Position numbers and translations under genes: made by a program
The notes under the pieces: generated by a model
Told to the model about the DNA's origin: nothing
Seen by the model: the letters and a program-made list of their open reading frames with translations, nothing else
Database searches by the model: none
Shown here: positions 27,839 through 35,250 of the stretch, in pieces
Layout of the letters: the number at the start of each line of letters is the position of its first letter
Numbering within the stretch: position 1 is the stretch's first letter
Assembly (NCBI GenBank): GCA_965275915.1
Contig: CBDHYI010000007.1
Location: 1,984,001-2,048,000, forward strand
Source: JBDWFY01 sp965275915
GTDB lineage: Bacteria > Pseudomonadota > Alphaproteobacteria > Rhizobiales > Stappiaceae
Reading direction: 5' to 3'
Length of the DNA stretch: 64,000 nt

Positions 27839-27907
27839 ATATCTTAAATGATAAGGCTGAGATTTGATCCGATAATCTGGCATAGAACGCCCAACACCTG
27901 CTCATGC

Positions 27908-28029
27908 AATATGCTGAGCGGTATGGTCCGGACGACAAGCGTCTGAAGAAAAGCACCGGCGGGGTGACCACGCTTTATCTTGGCGACGATGAGGAACACC
28001 TGTCCTCCGTCCGGCTGATGACCGATGCC
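27908..28029 (+). repeat. RHS core scrap (fourth copy) with two internal deletions
   Basis: Made of three pieces of the RHS core joined out of sequence: ATGCTGAGCGG (as at about 23521), then GTCCGGACGACAAGCG to GAGGA (as at about 23614-23690), then CACCTGTC to GATGCC (as at about 23769-23805). The joints lie in short stretches shared by both parent sites. The IS256-family end begins at the right edge. Confidence 0.8.
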
Positions 28030-29125
28030 GGTAGTGTCCAGTGTCTTTCGCACTTTTGATTTCAGGCGACGGCTCCGTGTGTTTGGTTCTGCTCTTGGTA
28101 GAGCGGTGTCATGTTCATGTATTTTCGGGTGGACCATTTGCCGGCTGCGATATGCCTAAGCCTTGCCGCAGCCAGGTTGAGGCATGACTGACCGTCTGGA
28201 AACGCCTCGACAACCCGTGTTTGCCGACGGATCTCCTTCATGATCCGCTCCAGCGGATTGTTGGTTCTGATCTTGCGCCAATGGCTGTCCGGAAAGCCAT
28301 AGTAGGTCAGCGTTTCTCCAATGCTCTCCTGGATGAGTTCGGCAGCCCGTGTTAAACGCTGCGCCTGCAGGTCTGCGATGACAGCATCAGCTTTTTCCTG
28401 TGCCGCCTTGCGGTTTTCCTGAGCATGAATGGCCTTCAGCATGTGCGTGACTTCGCGAACCTTCGCAGACGGCACGTGGCTGAAAACATTTCTGTAGAAG
28501 TGCACCATGCAACGCTGCCACTGGGCGTCCGGCAGATAGTGGGCAATACTCTCCACAAGGCCCCGGCAGGCATCGGAGATGATCAGCTTCACACCGGTCA
28601 ATCCCCGGTCCATAAGGTGCCGGAGAAAGTTGGACCAACCGGACTTGTCTTCCTTGGCGCCTTCGCAGATTCCCAGGATCTCACGGTAGCCCTCGGAATT
28701 GACAGCACTGGCAACAAGCAGCGAAACATTCCTGACTTCTCCCGCCCAAGTCCGCTTCATCACAATCCCGTCCAGATAAAGATACGGATGCTCACCCTCG
28801 ATCGGCTGGTACCGCCACTCCTCGATCTTCGCGTAGATCTTCTTGTTCAGATTGGAAACGGTGCCCGCTGACACCCTCGTCCCCCACAGAGCTTCGGTGA
28901 TATCCTCAACACGCCGAACCGAAACACCGGCCAGATACATCTCCATCAGAGCTTCTTCGACACTGCTTTCCCGCCGCTGGTATCGCTCGATAATCGCCGT
29001 CTCGAAGGTCTGACGCCGAAGCGTCGGCATCTTCAGCTTCACTTCGCCGGCCTTGGTGTGCAGAGAACGTTCATAACTGCCAGCGAGGGCCGCGTCGAAC
29101 CGGCGCAAAACCCATTCACCCCGGA
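28030..29125 (-). mobile_element. IS256-family insertion sequence, truncated at the transposase N-terminal side
   Basis: The end next to the RHS scrap carries a terminal-repeat-like sequence, GGTAGTGTCCAGTGTCTTTC. The matching inverted end is not found on the far side: the transposase loses its first part and is followed by an unrelated sequence with GTGTAAAC motifs. The element therefore seems to have inserted in the RHS scrap and then lost its right end. Exact right limit uncertain by about 20 bp. Confidence 0.7.
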
Positions 29126-29165
29126 GCACGTGTAAACAATGTGCCCGGAATGAAATGTAAACCAT
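28062..29165 (-). pseudogene. IS256-family (mutator-type) transposase, 5'-truncated
   Basis: 367 residues are open, but the family match starts only at about residue 27 (GSYERSLHTKAGEV); intact family members have roughly 60 more N-terminal residues. The DDE residues are visible: Asp in YLDGIV, Asp in IISDACRGL and Glu in NNPLERIMKEIRRQ. The first 20 or so residues derive from the neighbouring repeat sequence, so the start is not native. Probably inactive on its own because the DNA-binding end and one terminal repeat are missing. Confidence 0.8.
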
Positions 29166-29170
29166 GTGAC
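29128..29170. repeat. Remnant end of a second IS element
   Basis: Two close copies of a GTAAACnATGTG motif (around 29131 and 29156) with a GCCCGGAATGAAAT spacer look like the repeated terminal sites of another IS type (IS21/IS481-like, from memory). It abuts the truncated IS256 transposase and the tRNA-Arg gene. Confidence 0.4.
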
Positions 29171-29191
29171 AAGAATGGACCCTATGGGAAA

Positions 29192-29268
29192 TGGTGACCC
29201 CGACAGGATTCGAACCTGTGACCCTCAGATTAGGAATCTGATGCTCTATCCTGCTGAGCTACGGGGCC
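29192..29268 (-). tRNA. tRNA-Arg (anticodon CCT)
   Basis: A 77-base cloverleaf: acceptor arm GGCCCCG/CGGGGTC, D-arm region GTAGCTCAGCAGGAT, anticodon stem TCAGA/TCTGA with loop TTCCTAA (anticodon CCT), T-arm ACAGGTTCGAATCCTGT, and encoded CCA. A plausible promoter lies between it and the integrase. The integrase stop is 91 bp from its 5' side. Int genes usually flank the 3' side of the target tRNA, so either the attachment site lies in this gap or the arrangement is unusual. Confidence 0.95.
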
Positions 29269-29359
29269 GTATCCCACTTCTTGTAATATTCCCAATAACT
29301 TGGTGCAACGCAAATTTTGAACCTGCTGAGCCCCTTTGACAGCCTTTTGAAAAGTCTGT

Positions 29360-30430
29360 TCATTTTGCGTTCCGTTTCATGCGTTCAACTTGCGCTGAAA
29401 CGATGTTTCGGCGGTCCACATACTTGCGACGAATCGCGCGGACGTCTTTTGACTGCCAACCGAGAATGTCCGCTATTTCCTCATCAGTGAGACCGGCCCG
29501 GCAAAACTCCGTCGCTGCAGTTCCGCGGAGGTCATGAAATCGCTTGTTGAGATCCTTGTTTGCCCGGGCCCGCTGAAACGATGTTTTGACGCTTTCTGCG
29601 GTCCAGGGGTGACCGCGCGAGTTGCAAAGGATTGTCAAGCAGCCGGTGAGGTCTTGCCGTTCCTTATAGGACTGGATTGCCGACAGGATGCCGCGCAATT
29701 CGGCATAGACAGGAATGATGATTTCTTTCTTGCCTCTGGATTTGCCGGTTCTCCACTCAAGCCAATCACCTTTGTCCGCACTGACCGGTATAGTGATGCC
29801 GTCACCGCGGCGCATGCCGGTGTATCGGAAGAATTGAAGCATCAGGGCGGTGTGTTCGGCTATTCCGTCAATCAGCGCCTCAAATTCTTGCGGATCCCAT
29901 ATGATGTGTGCCCGGTCGGCCGAGTGCAGAGCCTTAATTCCGCCGGCGACATGATGGTCAATTAGTACCTCATCAACCGCAAAATTCAGGATTCTAACGA
30001 GAGCACCCAAGTTGAGATCGGCAGTCCTGGGAGTGTTTGCAAATGACTGGTGCCACTCCTTCACTTTCGGACGCATGCGCTTGTGTTGAAAAAGGCGAAC
30101 AGGGGTGTTTCCCCATGCCTTGCCAACTTCTTCCAATTTGCGGGCATAATCGGCGCGTGTCGCCTGGCCGAGATCGAGGAAATTCCTGGAACCTTTGTAG
30201 AGGGCAATCAACCCTTTAATCTTTGTGCGATCCTCAGGGGCAAGCCGATCCGGTTTGTGGTCTCGAATTGCCTTGTCGTAGGCGGCTTTGAAGGCGTCTG
30301 GCGCGGGTTCTGACACCGGCCTGCCGTCCTGGGTCCAGAAAAGTGGTCCACCTTTCCATGCGTAATAATAGTACCGGCGAATGCCGCTCGCCAGTTTGAA
30401 GCTTGCGCGGTTGATACCCTTAGTCTTCAC
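29360..30430 (-). CDS. int: Phage tyrosine-type integrase
   Basis: A 356-residue tyrosine recombinase. Catalytic residues are Arg in RYTGMRRGDG (about 207), His299 and Arg302 in HDLRGTA, and Tyr337 in RRKYVDRR. An N-terminal core-binding domain (residues about 60-165) precedes them. The start chosen is the GTG at 30430, which overlaps the end of the excisionase gene (GGTGAAGACTAA); the frame is open for 17 more codons to an ATG at 30481 inside that gene. It catalyses integration and, with the excisionase, excision. Confidence 0.92.
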   Translation of the reverse strand: MKTKGINRASFKLASGIRRYYYYAWKGGPLFWTQDGRPVSEPAPDAFKAAYDKAIRDHKPDRLAPEDRTKIKGLIALYKGSRNFLDLGQATRADYARKLEEVGKAWGNTPVRLFQHKRMRPKVKEWHQSFANTPRTADLNLGALVRILNFAVDEVLIDHHVAGGIKALHSADRAHIIWDPQEFEALIDGIAEHTALMLQFFRYTGMRRGDGITIPVSADKGDWLEWRTGKSRGKKEIIIPVYAELRGILSAIQSYKERQDLTGCLTILCNSRGHPWTAESVKTSFQRARANKDLNKRFHDLRGTAATEFCRAGLTDEEIADILGWQSKDVRAIRRKYVDRRNIVSAQVERMKRNAK

Positions 30431-30737
30431 CAAAACCACCGTGCTGCTTCTCCCACTCTTCGAATTCCTTATCGAGATCATCAGTGGAATTGCTCTTCAA
30501 TCCGGAGTTTTTGTCAAGGGCGTCATCGACGGCCTTCCGGTCCCAAAGCCGGGTTTTTTTCATGGGTTTTGGCAGAAGTCCGGCGTTTATCCAGTTGTTC
30601 ACGTGTGGGATAGAAATATTGCAGTATTCCGCGACCTGCTCTTTCGTAAGCATTCTCGGAATGATCCCGGGCGGAAGGGCGCGTTGTTCAGGTTCTTTGC
30701 CTATTTTCCATGCCATATCTGACATTTGTTGTTCCAA
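30420..30737 (-). CDS. xis: Excisionase-like DNA-binding protein
   Basis: A 105-residue protein with a MerR/excisionase-type winged helix: LTKEQVAEYCNISIPHVNNW (about residues 29-48) and GLLPKPMKKTRLWDRKAVDDAL. It overlaps the integrase gene and is transcribed with it. Expected to bend attachment-site DNA and bias recombination towards excision. Confidence 0.75.
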   Translation of the reverse strand: MEQQMSDMAWKIGKEPEQRALPPGIIPRMLTKEQVAEYCNISIPHVNNWINAGLLPKPMKKTRLWDRKAVDDALDKNSGLKSNSTDDLDKEFEEWEKQHGGFGED

Positions 30738-30742
30738 TCGCT

Positions 30743-31057
30743 TCAGTTGGTTTTGACGATGCGCAGCTGGTCCCGTACTCCCTTGATCAGATCGGGACGG
30801 AGACTTTCTTCGATCTGCTCCAAAACAAACTTCAGGTTATCCAGAACATGCGCGGGAAGCGGGCTTTCGAGATCTTTTGCCTTGCTTGCAAAGGATGCCT
30901 CGATCGTCGCCCTGTGAACGAAGGATTCGGCGATGATCTTTGCCAATGTAAACCGCTGACGGTGCGAAGAGGCTTTGGACATCAACGTTGAGTGCAGATC
31001 GTCCAAATGATCTGACAGGCTGGCGCAAACTTCACGATCGAGCACTTCATCGCTCAT
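30743..31057 (-). CDS. Hypothetical phage protein
   Basis: A 104-residue acidic, helical protein starting at MSDEVLDREV, with GGGGAGAAG upstream. No family recognised. It lies 5 bp before the excisionase gene on the same strand, so the three genes are likely co-transcribed leftward from the operator-rich region at about 31.1 kb. Confidence 0.6.
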   Translation of the reverse strand: MSDEVLDREVCASLSDHLDDLHSTLMSKASSHRQRFTLAKIIAESFVHRATIEASFASKAKDLESPLPAHVLDNLKFVLEQIEESLRPDLIKGVRDQLRIVKTN

Positions 31058-31114
31058 AAACTTCTCCCCGCAATTCTCCAAATCGCCTCTCGGATGTTCG
31101 GCACAATGTACGCA

Positions 31115-31177
31115 CAAAACGTGTAAGTCAATATTTAGACGTAAAATACGTAGACAAAAAACGTACAAAAACGTATG
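31115..31177. promoter_or_regulatory. Cluster of repressor half-sites (AAAAnACGT type) upstream of the replicase
   Basis: Several copies of the half-site found in the cI/cro operator occur here: AAAACGTGT near 31117, GACGT near 31138, AAAATACGT at 31143-31151, AAAAACGTAC near 31157 and AAAACGTATG near 31167. They lie between the leftward integration genes and the rightward replicase, so one repressor could silence both directions. Confidence 0.65.
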
Positions 31178-31243
31178 AAAGGAATCGCCAGCCGATAATG
31201 GCGATGGCCAAAACTTCAGAGTTTTCTATTGCGGAGGATTGGG

Positions 31244-32236
31244 ATGCGGGAAGCGGCCAAGCGAAAACCAATAGATTTCGCTCCGGCTATTGTCCGGCAA
31301 CATGGCCTCGTTGATGCACATACTCGGCCTCTGGTTTCGGGAGGTAAGAGCGCGGGAATATTTCAATCTTCCACACGGGTTGATCCGAAGGACGCTTGGA
31401 AGTTCCCGTCGATTGAACTGCGGACGGGCAACTCATGGCCAAGTCTGGTTCTGGATTGCGACAACGACAACAAAATTGATTCTCTGATTGATTGCATCAT
31501 GAGCGGGGGCCTCCCGGATCCGAACTGGATGGTCACCCGTCGCTCGAACAACCACACCCACGTCGTGTGGAATCTCGCTACACCTGTCTACCGTGGAGCA
31601 AAGGCAAGAACCGAGCCGCTGCGCTATTTGGCTCATGTCGCAGAGTTTTTCGCGCTGACTTTGAACGCGGATAGCGGCTACACCGGCGTTCTGACCCACA
31701 ATCCGATCCAAGATGTCCACAAGGGCAGCATGAGCACCAGATGGTGCCGGAAAGAACCGTATGAGCTTGCCGAGCTGGCGGCAACTATTCCCAAGGGCTG
31801 GAAGATGCCGGCGGTGCCTCGAACCGCAGAGGGGAACAACTGCAGGCTGTTCGTGATGGGGATGAAGTGGGCAGGGTCGCCAAAGAATATCCATCGTCGG
31901 GTCTTTGATTACCTCATTGCTGAAAATCCCTTTTTGCAGAAACCTTTGCCGCTCTCAGAGGTGAAGGGTATCTCCCGCAGCGTGGAAAAGTATCGGCGTC
32001 GATGGATTGCTGAAGGGCAGTTCTCAACAATTGGTGATCTCAAGCGATCAGCCTGGGGCAGAGAACAAGGTTTGATTAGCGGGCAATCCCGCCGGCAGCG
32101 CAATGCTGAAAGAGACGCAGAGATTGTGCGGGCTCGGATTGAGGGTCGATCATTTCGAGAAATCGCTCGGTTGTTTCACCTGAGCGTGAGCACCGTTCAC
32201 CATGTCTTAGATAGAGACCTCTCAGGTGTTCGATGA
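31244..32236 (+). CDS. Plasmid-type replicase/primase (RepA, ColE2-like)
   Basis: A 330-residue protein with the replicase domain (LVLDCDNDNK about residue 65; NHTHVVWNLATPV about residue 105; SGYTGVLTHNP) and a PriCT-1-like C-terminal region (about residues 190-250), then a helix-turn-helix near residues 300-325 (SFREIARLFHLSVSTVHHVL). Start is the ATG behind GGAGG. Such enzymes make the primer at a specific origin, as in ColE2-type plasmids. The phage probably starts replication with it; an origin was not found. Confidence 0.8.
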   Translation: MREAAKRKPIDFAPAIVRQHGLVDAHTRPLVSGGKSAGIFQSSTRVDPKDAWKFPSIELRTGNSWPSLVLDCDNDNKIDSLIDCIMSGGLPDPNWMVTRRSNNHTHVVWNLATPVYRGAKARTEPLRYLAHVAEFFALTLNADSGYTGVLTHNPIQDVHKGSMSTRWCRKEPYELAELAATIPKGWKMPAVPRTAEGNNCRLFVMGMKWAGSPKNIHRRVFDYLIAENPFLQKPLPLSEVKGISRSVEKYRRRWIAEGQFSTIGDLKRSAWGREQGLISGQSRRQRNAERDAEIVRARIEGRSFREIARLFHLSVSTVHHVLDRDLSGVR

Positions 32237-32311
32237 ACTAAACAGGTAGTGTCTCTCTACAAGAGGACTCTTTGTCCAAAACGATCGATTTAGGGTGGAT
32301 TGGAGCACGAG

Positions 32312-32746
32312 ATGAAAAGACGCTCTATAACGGCAAGTGAGATCGAGAATCGGAAAACTCCCGCTGGAGGATTCAAACGCGTCACTCTTGCGCAGTGGGG
32401 TGTGCCATGGCCGCCGCCAAAGGGTTGGAAATCGACCATCATCCAATTCGGCATACCCTATCGACACAAGAAAAATACTCATTGGCGAAAGGACGTGAGC
32501 GCTCATAGGTATCGAGGGCAAAACGTTGACATTGATCCGGATTCCAGCGCTCCGGAACAGCAGACTTCCTTGCCGGCGCCCAGTGAAGCGGAGACCCGCA
32601 ACAAGATCCTGTGTAACAAAATCTCAGACTGGATCGACGAGCATTCTTGGCAGATCTCGGTAAAGGCGGCCAACGAATTGCGTTTCATTATCGGCGAGGA
32701 TCTGAAGCCGGATCCGGAAACGGATGGCGTGGCGCCGTGGGATTAG
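32312..32746 (+). CDS. Hypothetical phage protein downstream of the replicase
   Basis: A 144-residue protein; the ATG has GGAGCACGAG just upstream. The central part (VTLAQWGVPWPPPKGW) is Trp/Pro-rich. No recognised domain. It follows the replicase by 75 bp and ends tail-to-tail with the repressor gene, overlapping by four bases. Confidence 0.65.
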   Translation: MKRRSITASEIENRKTPAGGFKRVTLAQWGVPWPPPKGWKSTIIQFGIPYRHKKNTHWRKDVSAHRYRGQNVDIDPDSSAPEQQTSLPAPSEAETRNKILCNKISDWIDEHSWQISVKAANELRFIIGEDLKPDPETDGVAPWD

Positions 32747-33495
32747 GACTCGCCTCCCAGGACAACACGGTGGACCGAGATCACTCTGGATGTGGGGAAC
32801 TCGATTGATTTCTTCGGGTTATACTGCTCCAGGGTGAGCGTGGTTCGGGTCCAACTGACGAATTGTTTCACATATGCGAGCGGCGCCGTGTCCTCATCAT
32901 CCGGCCGGACCTGAACAACAACGAACTTGCCTTTGATCGGCGGGAGCTTTGGGTTGATGAACAAGGTCTCGCCCTCAAAGTATCTGGGCTCCATGGAATC
33001 ACCGATCACATAGATCGCGTATGCGCCGGTCACCCTGTGAAGTGACGGCGGTGCCGCAATCATGTCGATAAGTTCACCATTCATCTGAAAGGCTCCGTCA
33101 TCACCGCCCACGGCATGGCCATAAACCGGCATTCTGCCAGAAGATGATTCAATATCGAAAGCTTCTTCCGGCCGGGCCTTTGGCCGTGTCGCTTGCTGTA
33201 GGAAGAATGGGCCGCCGAGCCGGGCAACTTCCTCTCTTGAAATCCGAGGCTCGCCCTTTCCCACCAGTATATCTATCAGTTTGATCACCAGTGGCGATGG
33301 GAGAACGTCTTTCTTGAAATCATCGGCGGATTCGTAGCGCTGATAGCTGGACGACCCTTTGTAGCCCAGCAGCCCTGCGATCTCGCTCATACTCAGACCT
33401 GCCCTTTGCCTGAGATCCTTCAATTCGGATGTGACGGAGATATCGACTTTTTCCCTCATATTCACACTAAACGGTAAAAGCATATACGTTTCCAT
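32743..33495 (-). CDS. cI: CI-like phage repressor with S24 (LexA-type) peptidase domain
   Basis: A 250-residue repressor: helix-turn-helix about residues 23-60 (LRQRAGLSMSEIAGLLGY) and an S24 self-cleavage domain with Ser167 in IGDSMEP and Lys210 in LAYVKQF. A possible cleavage segment is HAVGGD (about 127-132). The start is uncertain: ATGs occur at residues 1, 5 and 13, and the first lies inside the operator region. It should keep the lytic genes off and respond to RecA, making the prophage SOS-inducible. Confidence 0.9.
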   Translation of the reverse strand: METYMLLPFSVNMREKVDISVTSELKDLRQRAGLSMSEIAGLLGYKGSSSYQRYESADDFKKDVLPSPLVIKLIDILVGKGEPRISREEVARLGGPFFLQQATRPKARPEEAFDIESSSGRMPVYGHAVGGDDGAFQMNGELIDMIAAPPSLHRVTGAYAIYVIGDSMEPRYFEGETLFINPKLPPIKGKFVVVQVRPDDEDTAPLAYVKQFVSWTRTTLTLEQYNPKKSIEFPTSRVISVHRVVLGGES

Positions 33496-33496
33496 C

Positions 33497-33524
33497 TTGA
33501 CAAAATACGTATAAAACGTATTTT
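33497..33524 (+). promoter_or_regulatory. Lytic promoter of the cro-like gene overlapped by a perfect repressor operator
   Basis: TTGACA (33497-33502), 16-bp spacer, TATTTT (33519-33524) form a good sigma-70 promoter. Inside it is a perfect dyad: AAAATACGT, five bases, ACGTATTTT (33502-33524). A further ATACGT lies at 33484. Repressor bound here would block the promoter. Confidence 0.8.
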
Positions 33525-33553
33525 TTGCGTGAATTCAATCAACAGGTGAGATT

Positions 33554-33808
33554 ATGGGCCAGGCAGAGCGACTGATTTCAAAGTTTGGTGGGCGAACCGC
33601 TATGGCCAAGGCGCTCAACCTCAGTAATGCGACCACAGTCGATGCTTGGAAAAAGGCTGGATACATCCGGCCGGCGCATTACGAAAAAATTTTGGATGCC
33701 GCTGAAGAACAGGGAATTGGTCTGACGGCAGAGGATTTTGCTGTGATCGATCCAGGGCATCCGAAGCTCCTTAACGCAAAACAAGAGACCGAAAAGCCGG
33801 TCTCGTAA
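33554..33808 (+). CDS. Cro-like DNA-binding protein
   Basis: An 84-residue protein with a Cro/YdaS-type helix-turn-helix: ISKFGGRTAMAKALNLSNATTVDAWKK in residues about 8-34 and RPAHYEKIL as the final helix. It is divergent from the repressor and directly behind the lytic promoter, as expected for a Cro. Confidence 0.8.
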   Translation: MGQAERLISKFGGRTAMAKALNLSNATTVDAWKKAGYIRPAHYEKILDAAEEQGIGLTAEDFAVIDPGHPKLLNAKQETEKPVS

Positions 33809-33924
33809 GCTTCTAATATCGCCTCAGAAGGCAATTTCATCGGTCGTGAAAGGGCAATAATGACCGATGACAAGGGAACCGGTCCGTAGATTAATTCTCT
33901 GATTTGTAATCAGGGCTGGACCGA

Positions 33925-34266
33925 ATGAATCTCTATGACTATCCAGGAAAAAGCGCGCTCGAAGCCTGCAGAGCCTGGCTGTATCATTCGTTGGATACTT
34001 CTGACGGAGTTCAATTCCCAGCGGAAGCCATAACTGACGTCTTGGAATATGTGGATGCTCTCGAGGGATTTCTTCAGGAGGCGAAGACGGACGAGTTCCT
34101 GGTTCGGGCTGATGAATGTCTTCTGTGCTGCCAGGAGATTCAGAAACTGTTGTCGGGAACCGGGGCCGACCACTCAAATCCGGTAGCAGAAACCATCAAT
34201 CAGATTGTCGAGTTCTTACAGTCTCGATCTCACGATTATGTCAAGCACACCAAGGAAGAGCCTTAA
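33925..34266 (+). CDS. Hypothetical phage protein
   Basis: A 113-residue acidic, helical protein starting at MNLYDYPGKS. It has no recognised domain. It lies in the early rightward region, 116 bp after the cro-like gene; the ribosome-binding site is weak. Confidence 0.55.
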   Translation: MNLYDYPGKSALEACRAWLYHSLDTSDGVQFPAEAITDVLEYVDALEGFLQEAKTDEFLVRADECLLCCQEIQKLLSGTGADHSNPVAETINQIVEFLQSRSHDYVKHTKEEP

Positions 34267-34439
34267 AGGGAGGAAACAAAACTATTTTCTGCTGATCTCA
34301 ATAGAATCGGCAATCCCAAATCTCATGGTTTCTGCGGGGTTTGGCCTGTCTTGAAAGAAATTTCGTAAAGAATGCCTTTTTCTGCGCCGATCCACCGGTT
34401 TTCAGTTGTTACAAATATGCCCGGATTCCGGTACAAATA

Positions 34440-34815
34440 GTCCTAAGATGGCAGCAGCTGTGTGACAGAGTTTCGGTCGGTGCGCGAAAGGCTTGCCGGT
34501 CAGGGCGATTGGCCAGAATTCGCCCGAATGGGGCCACTACGGCTCCGGGCAACCAGTTCAGCACCTCTTAGATTAGCCTTCCCATCCGCAGTGGTGGGTT
34601 GGCCCGGCAGGTAACGAAGGGCAGGGAGAGTGCTGAAACAGTTCCAGCGGAAGCATGTAAGCTTCATGTATCGGCCCCCAGAGCACGGCCTTGAAATAGC
34701 GGAGAGGGGGACACGCGTCGCCCGAAACAGGCCTATAGCCGACAGCCGGAAGTAGCGCCCGGCCCGCTGGAAACAACAAGCCCGTCACTCTTTGCGAGCT
34801 GGCGGGTTTTCTTTT
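34440..34815 (+). ncRNA. Candidate structured RNA or long leader
   Basis: 34267-34848 has no convincing gene. From about 34440 the sequence is GC-rich with several short hairpins (GGGCGA/TCGCCC at 34503-34525, GAAGC/GCTTC near 34649-34664) and closes with a strong intrinsic terminator. A short antisense frame (34573-34980) is an artefact of the structure. It could be an independent phage RNA or a regulated leader of the gene behind it. Not matched to a known class. Confidence 0.35.
34778..34814 (+). terminator. Intrinsic terminator ahead of the Acb2/Tad1-like gene
   Basis: AAGCCCGTCA pairs with TGGCGGGTTT (ten pairs, two of them G-T), with an inner CTC/GAG, and is followed by a T-rich run. 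The ribosome site of the next gene starts about 20 bp further on, so transcription must read through or restart. Confidence 0.75.
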
Positions 34816-34848
34816 GTCAAAACCAATCAACAGCAAGGAGCATTTGAT

Positions 34849-35217
34849 ATGCGTGAAATCACAGACCACAAGGTAAATCCAGCAAATGACTTGCTGACGA
34901 TTGAGGTTATGGACGAGCCGGGTGCAGGTGGCGCTAATCACGTCTATGACATAGCCATTTCCAATTGTGCACCAAGCCAATCAATTGTGCGGATATCATT
35001 CCAGAATGGCCCAATTGCTGAACACGGTGTCAACGGCGTGACGCAAGAGGCTTTGCTTGCCGTTGTTGCCGATCGCCTGCGTTCTTTCCAGGCCGGCCCC
35101 TATTCCTGCAAAGAGAATGCCTGTGCCTTGACCAAGATCGAAGAGGCAATGCAGTGGCTTCATTCCCGGACGCTCAAGCGCATGCAGCGTGGTGTCGAAG
35201 GCACCAGCGCAGTCTAA
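34849..35217 (+). CDS. Acb2/Tad1-like phage anti-defence protein (cyclic-nucleotide sponge candidate)
   Basis: A 122-residue protein. The N-terminal part is a small strand-rich region with ISFQNGPIAEHGVNGVT (residues 49-65). It is followed by the helical hairpin: EALLAVVADRLRSFQAGP, a short turn, KENACALTKIEEAMQWL and the end RTLKRMQRGVEGT (107-119). This pattern matches what I recall of the Acb2/Tad1 hairpin family, whose known members bind cyclic oligonucleotides or gcADPR and so block CBASS or Thoeris signalling. The start has AAGGAG eight bases upstream. It stands alone behind a terminator-ended leader. Family identity is from pattern recall and not searched; which molecule it binds is unknown. 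Confidence 0.7.
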   Translation: MREITDHKVNPANDLLTIEVMDEPGAGGANHVYDIAISNCAPSQSIVRISFQNGPIAEHGVNGVTQEALLAVVADRLRSFQAGPYSCKENACALTKIEEAMQWLHSRTLKRMQRGVEGTSAV

Positions 35218-35250
35218 CGGTTTTTCTATTTCAGGAGCAGTGGATAACAG

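Noticed and set aside
34573..34980. 135-codon minus-strand frame
   Set aside because: It crosses the terminator and the start of the Acb2/Tad1-like gene and has no protein-like pattern.
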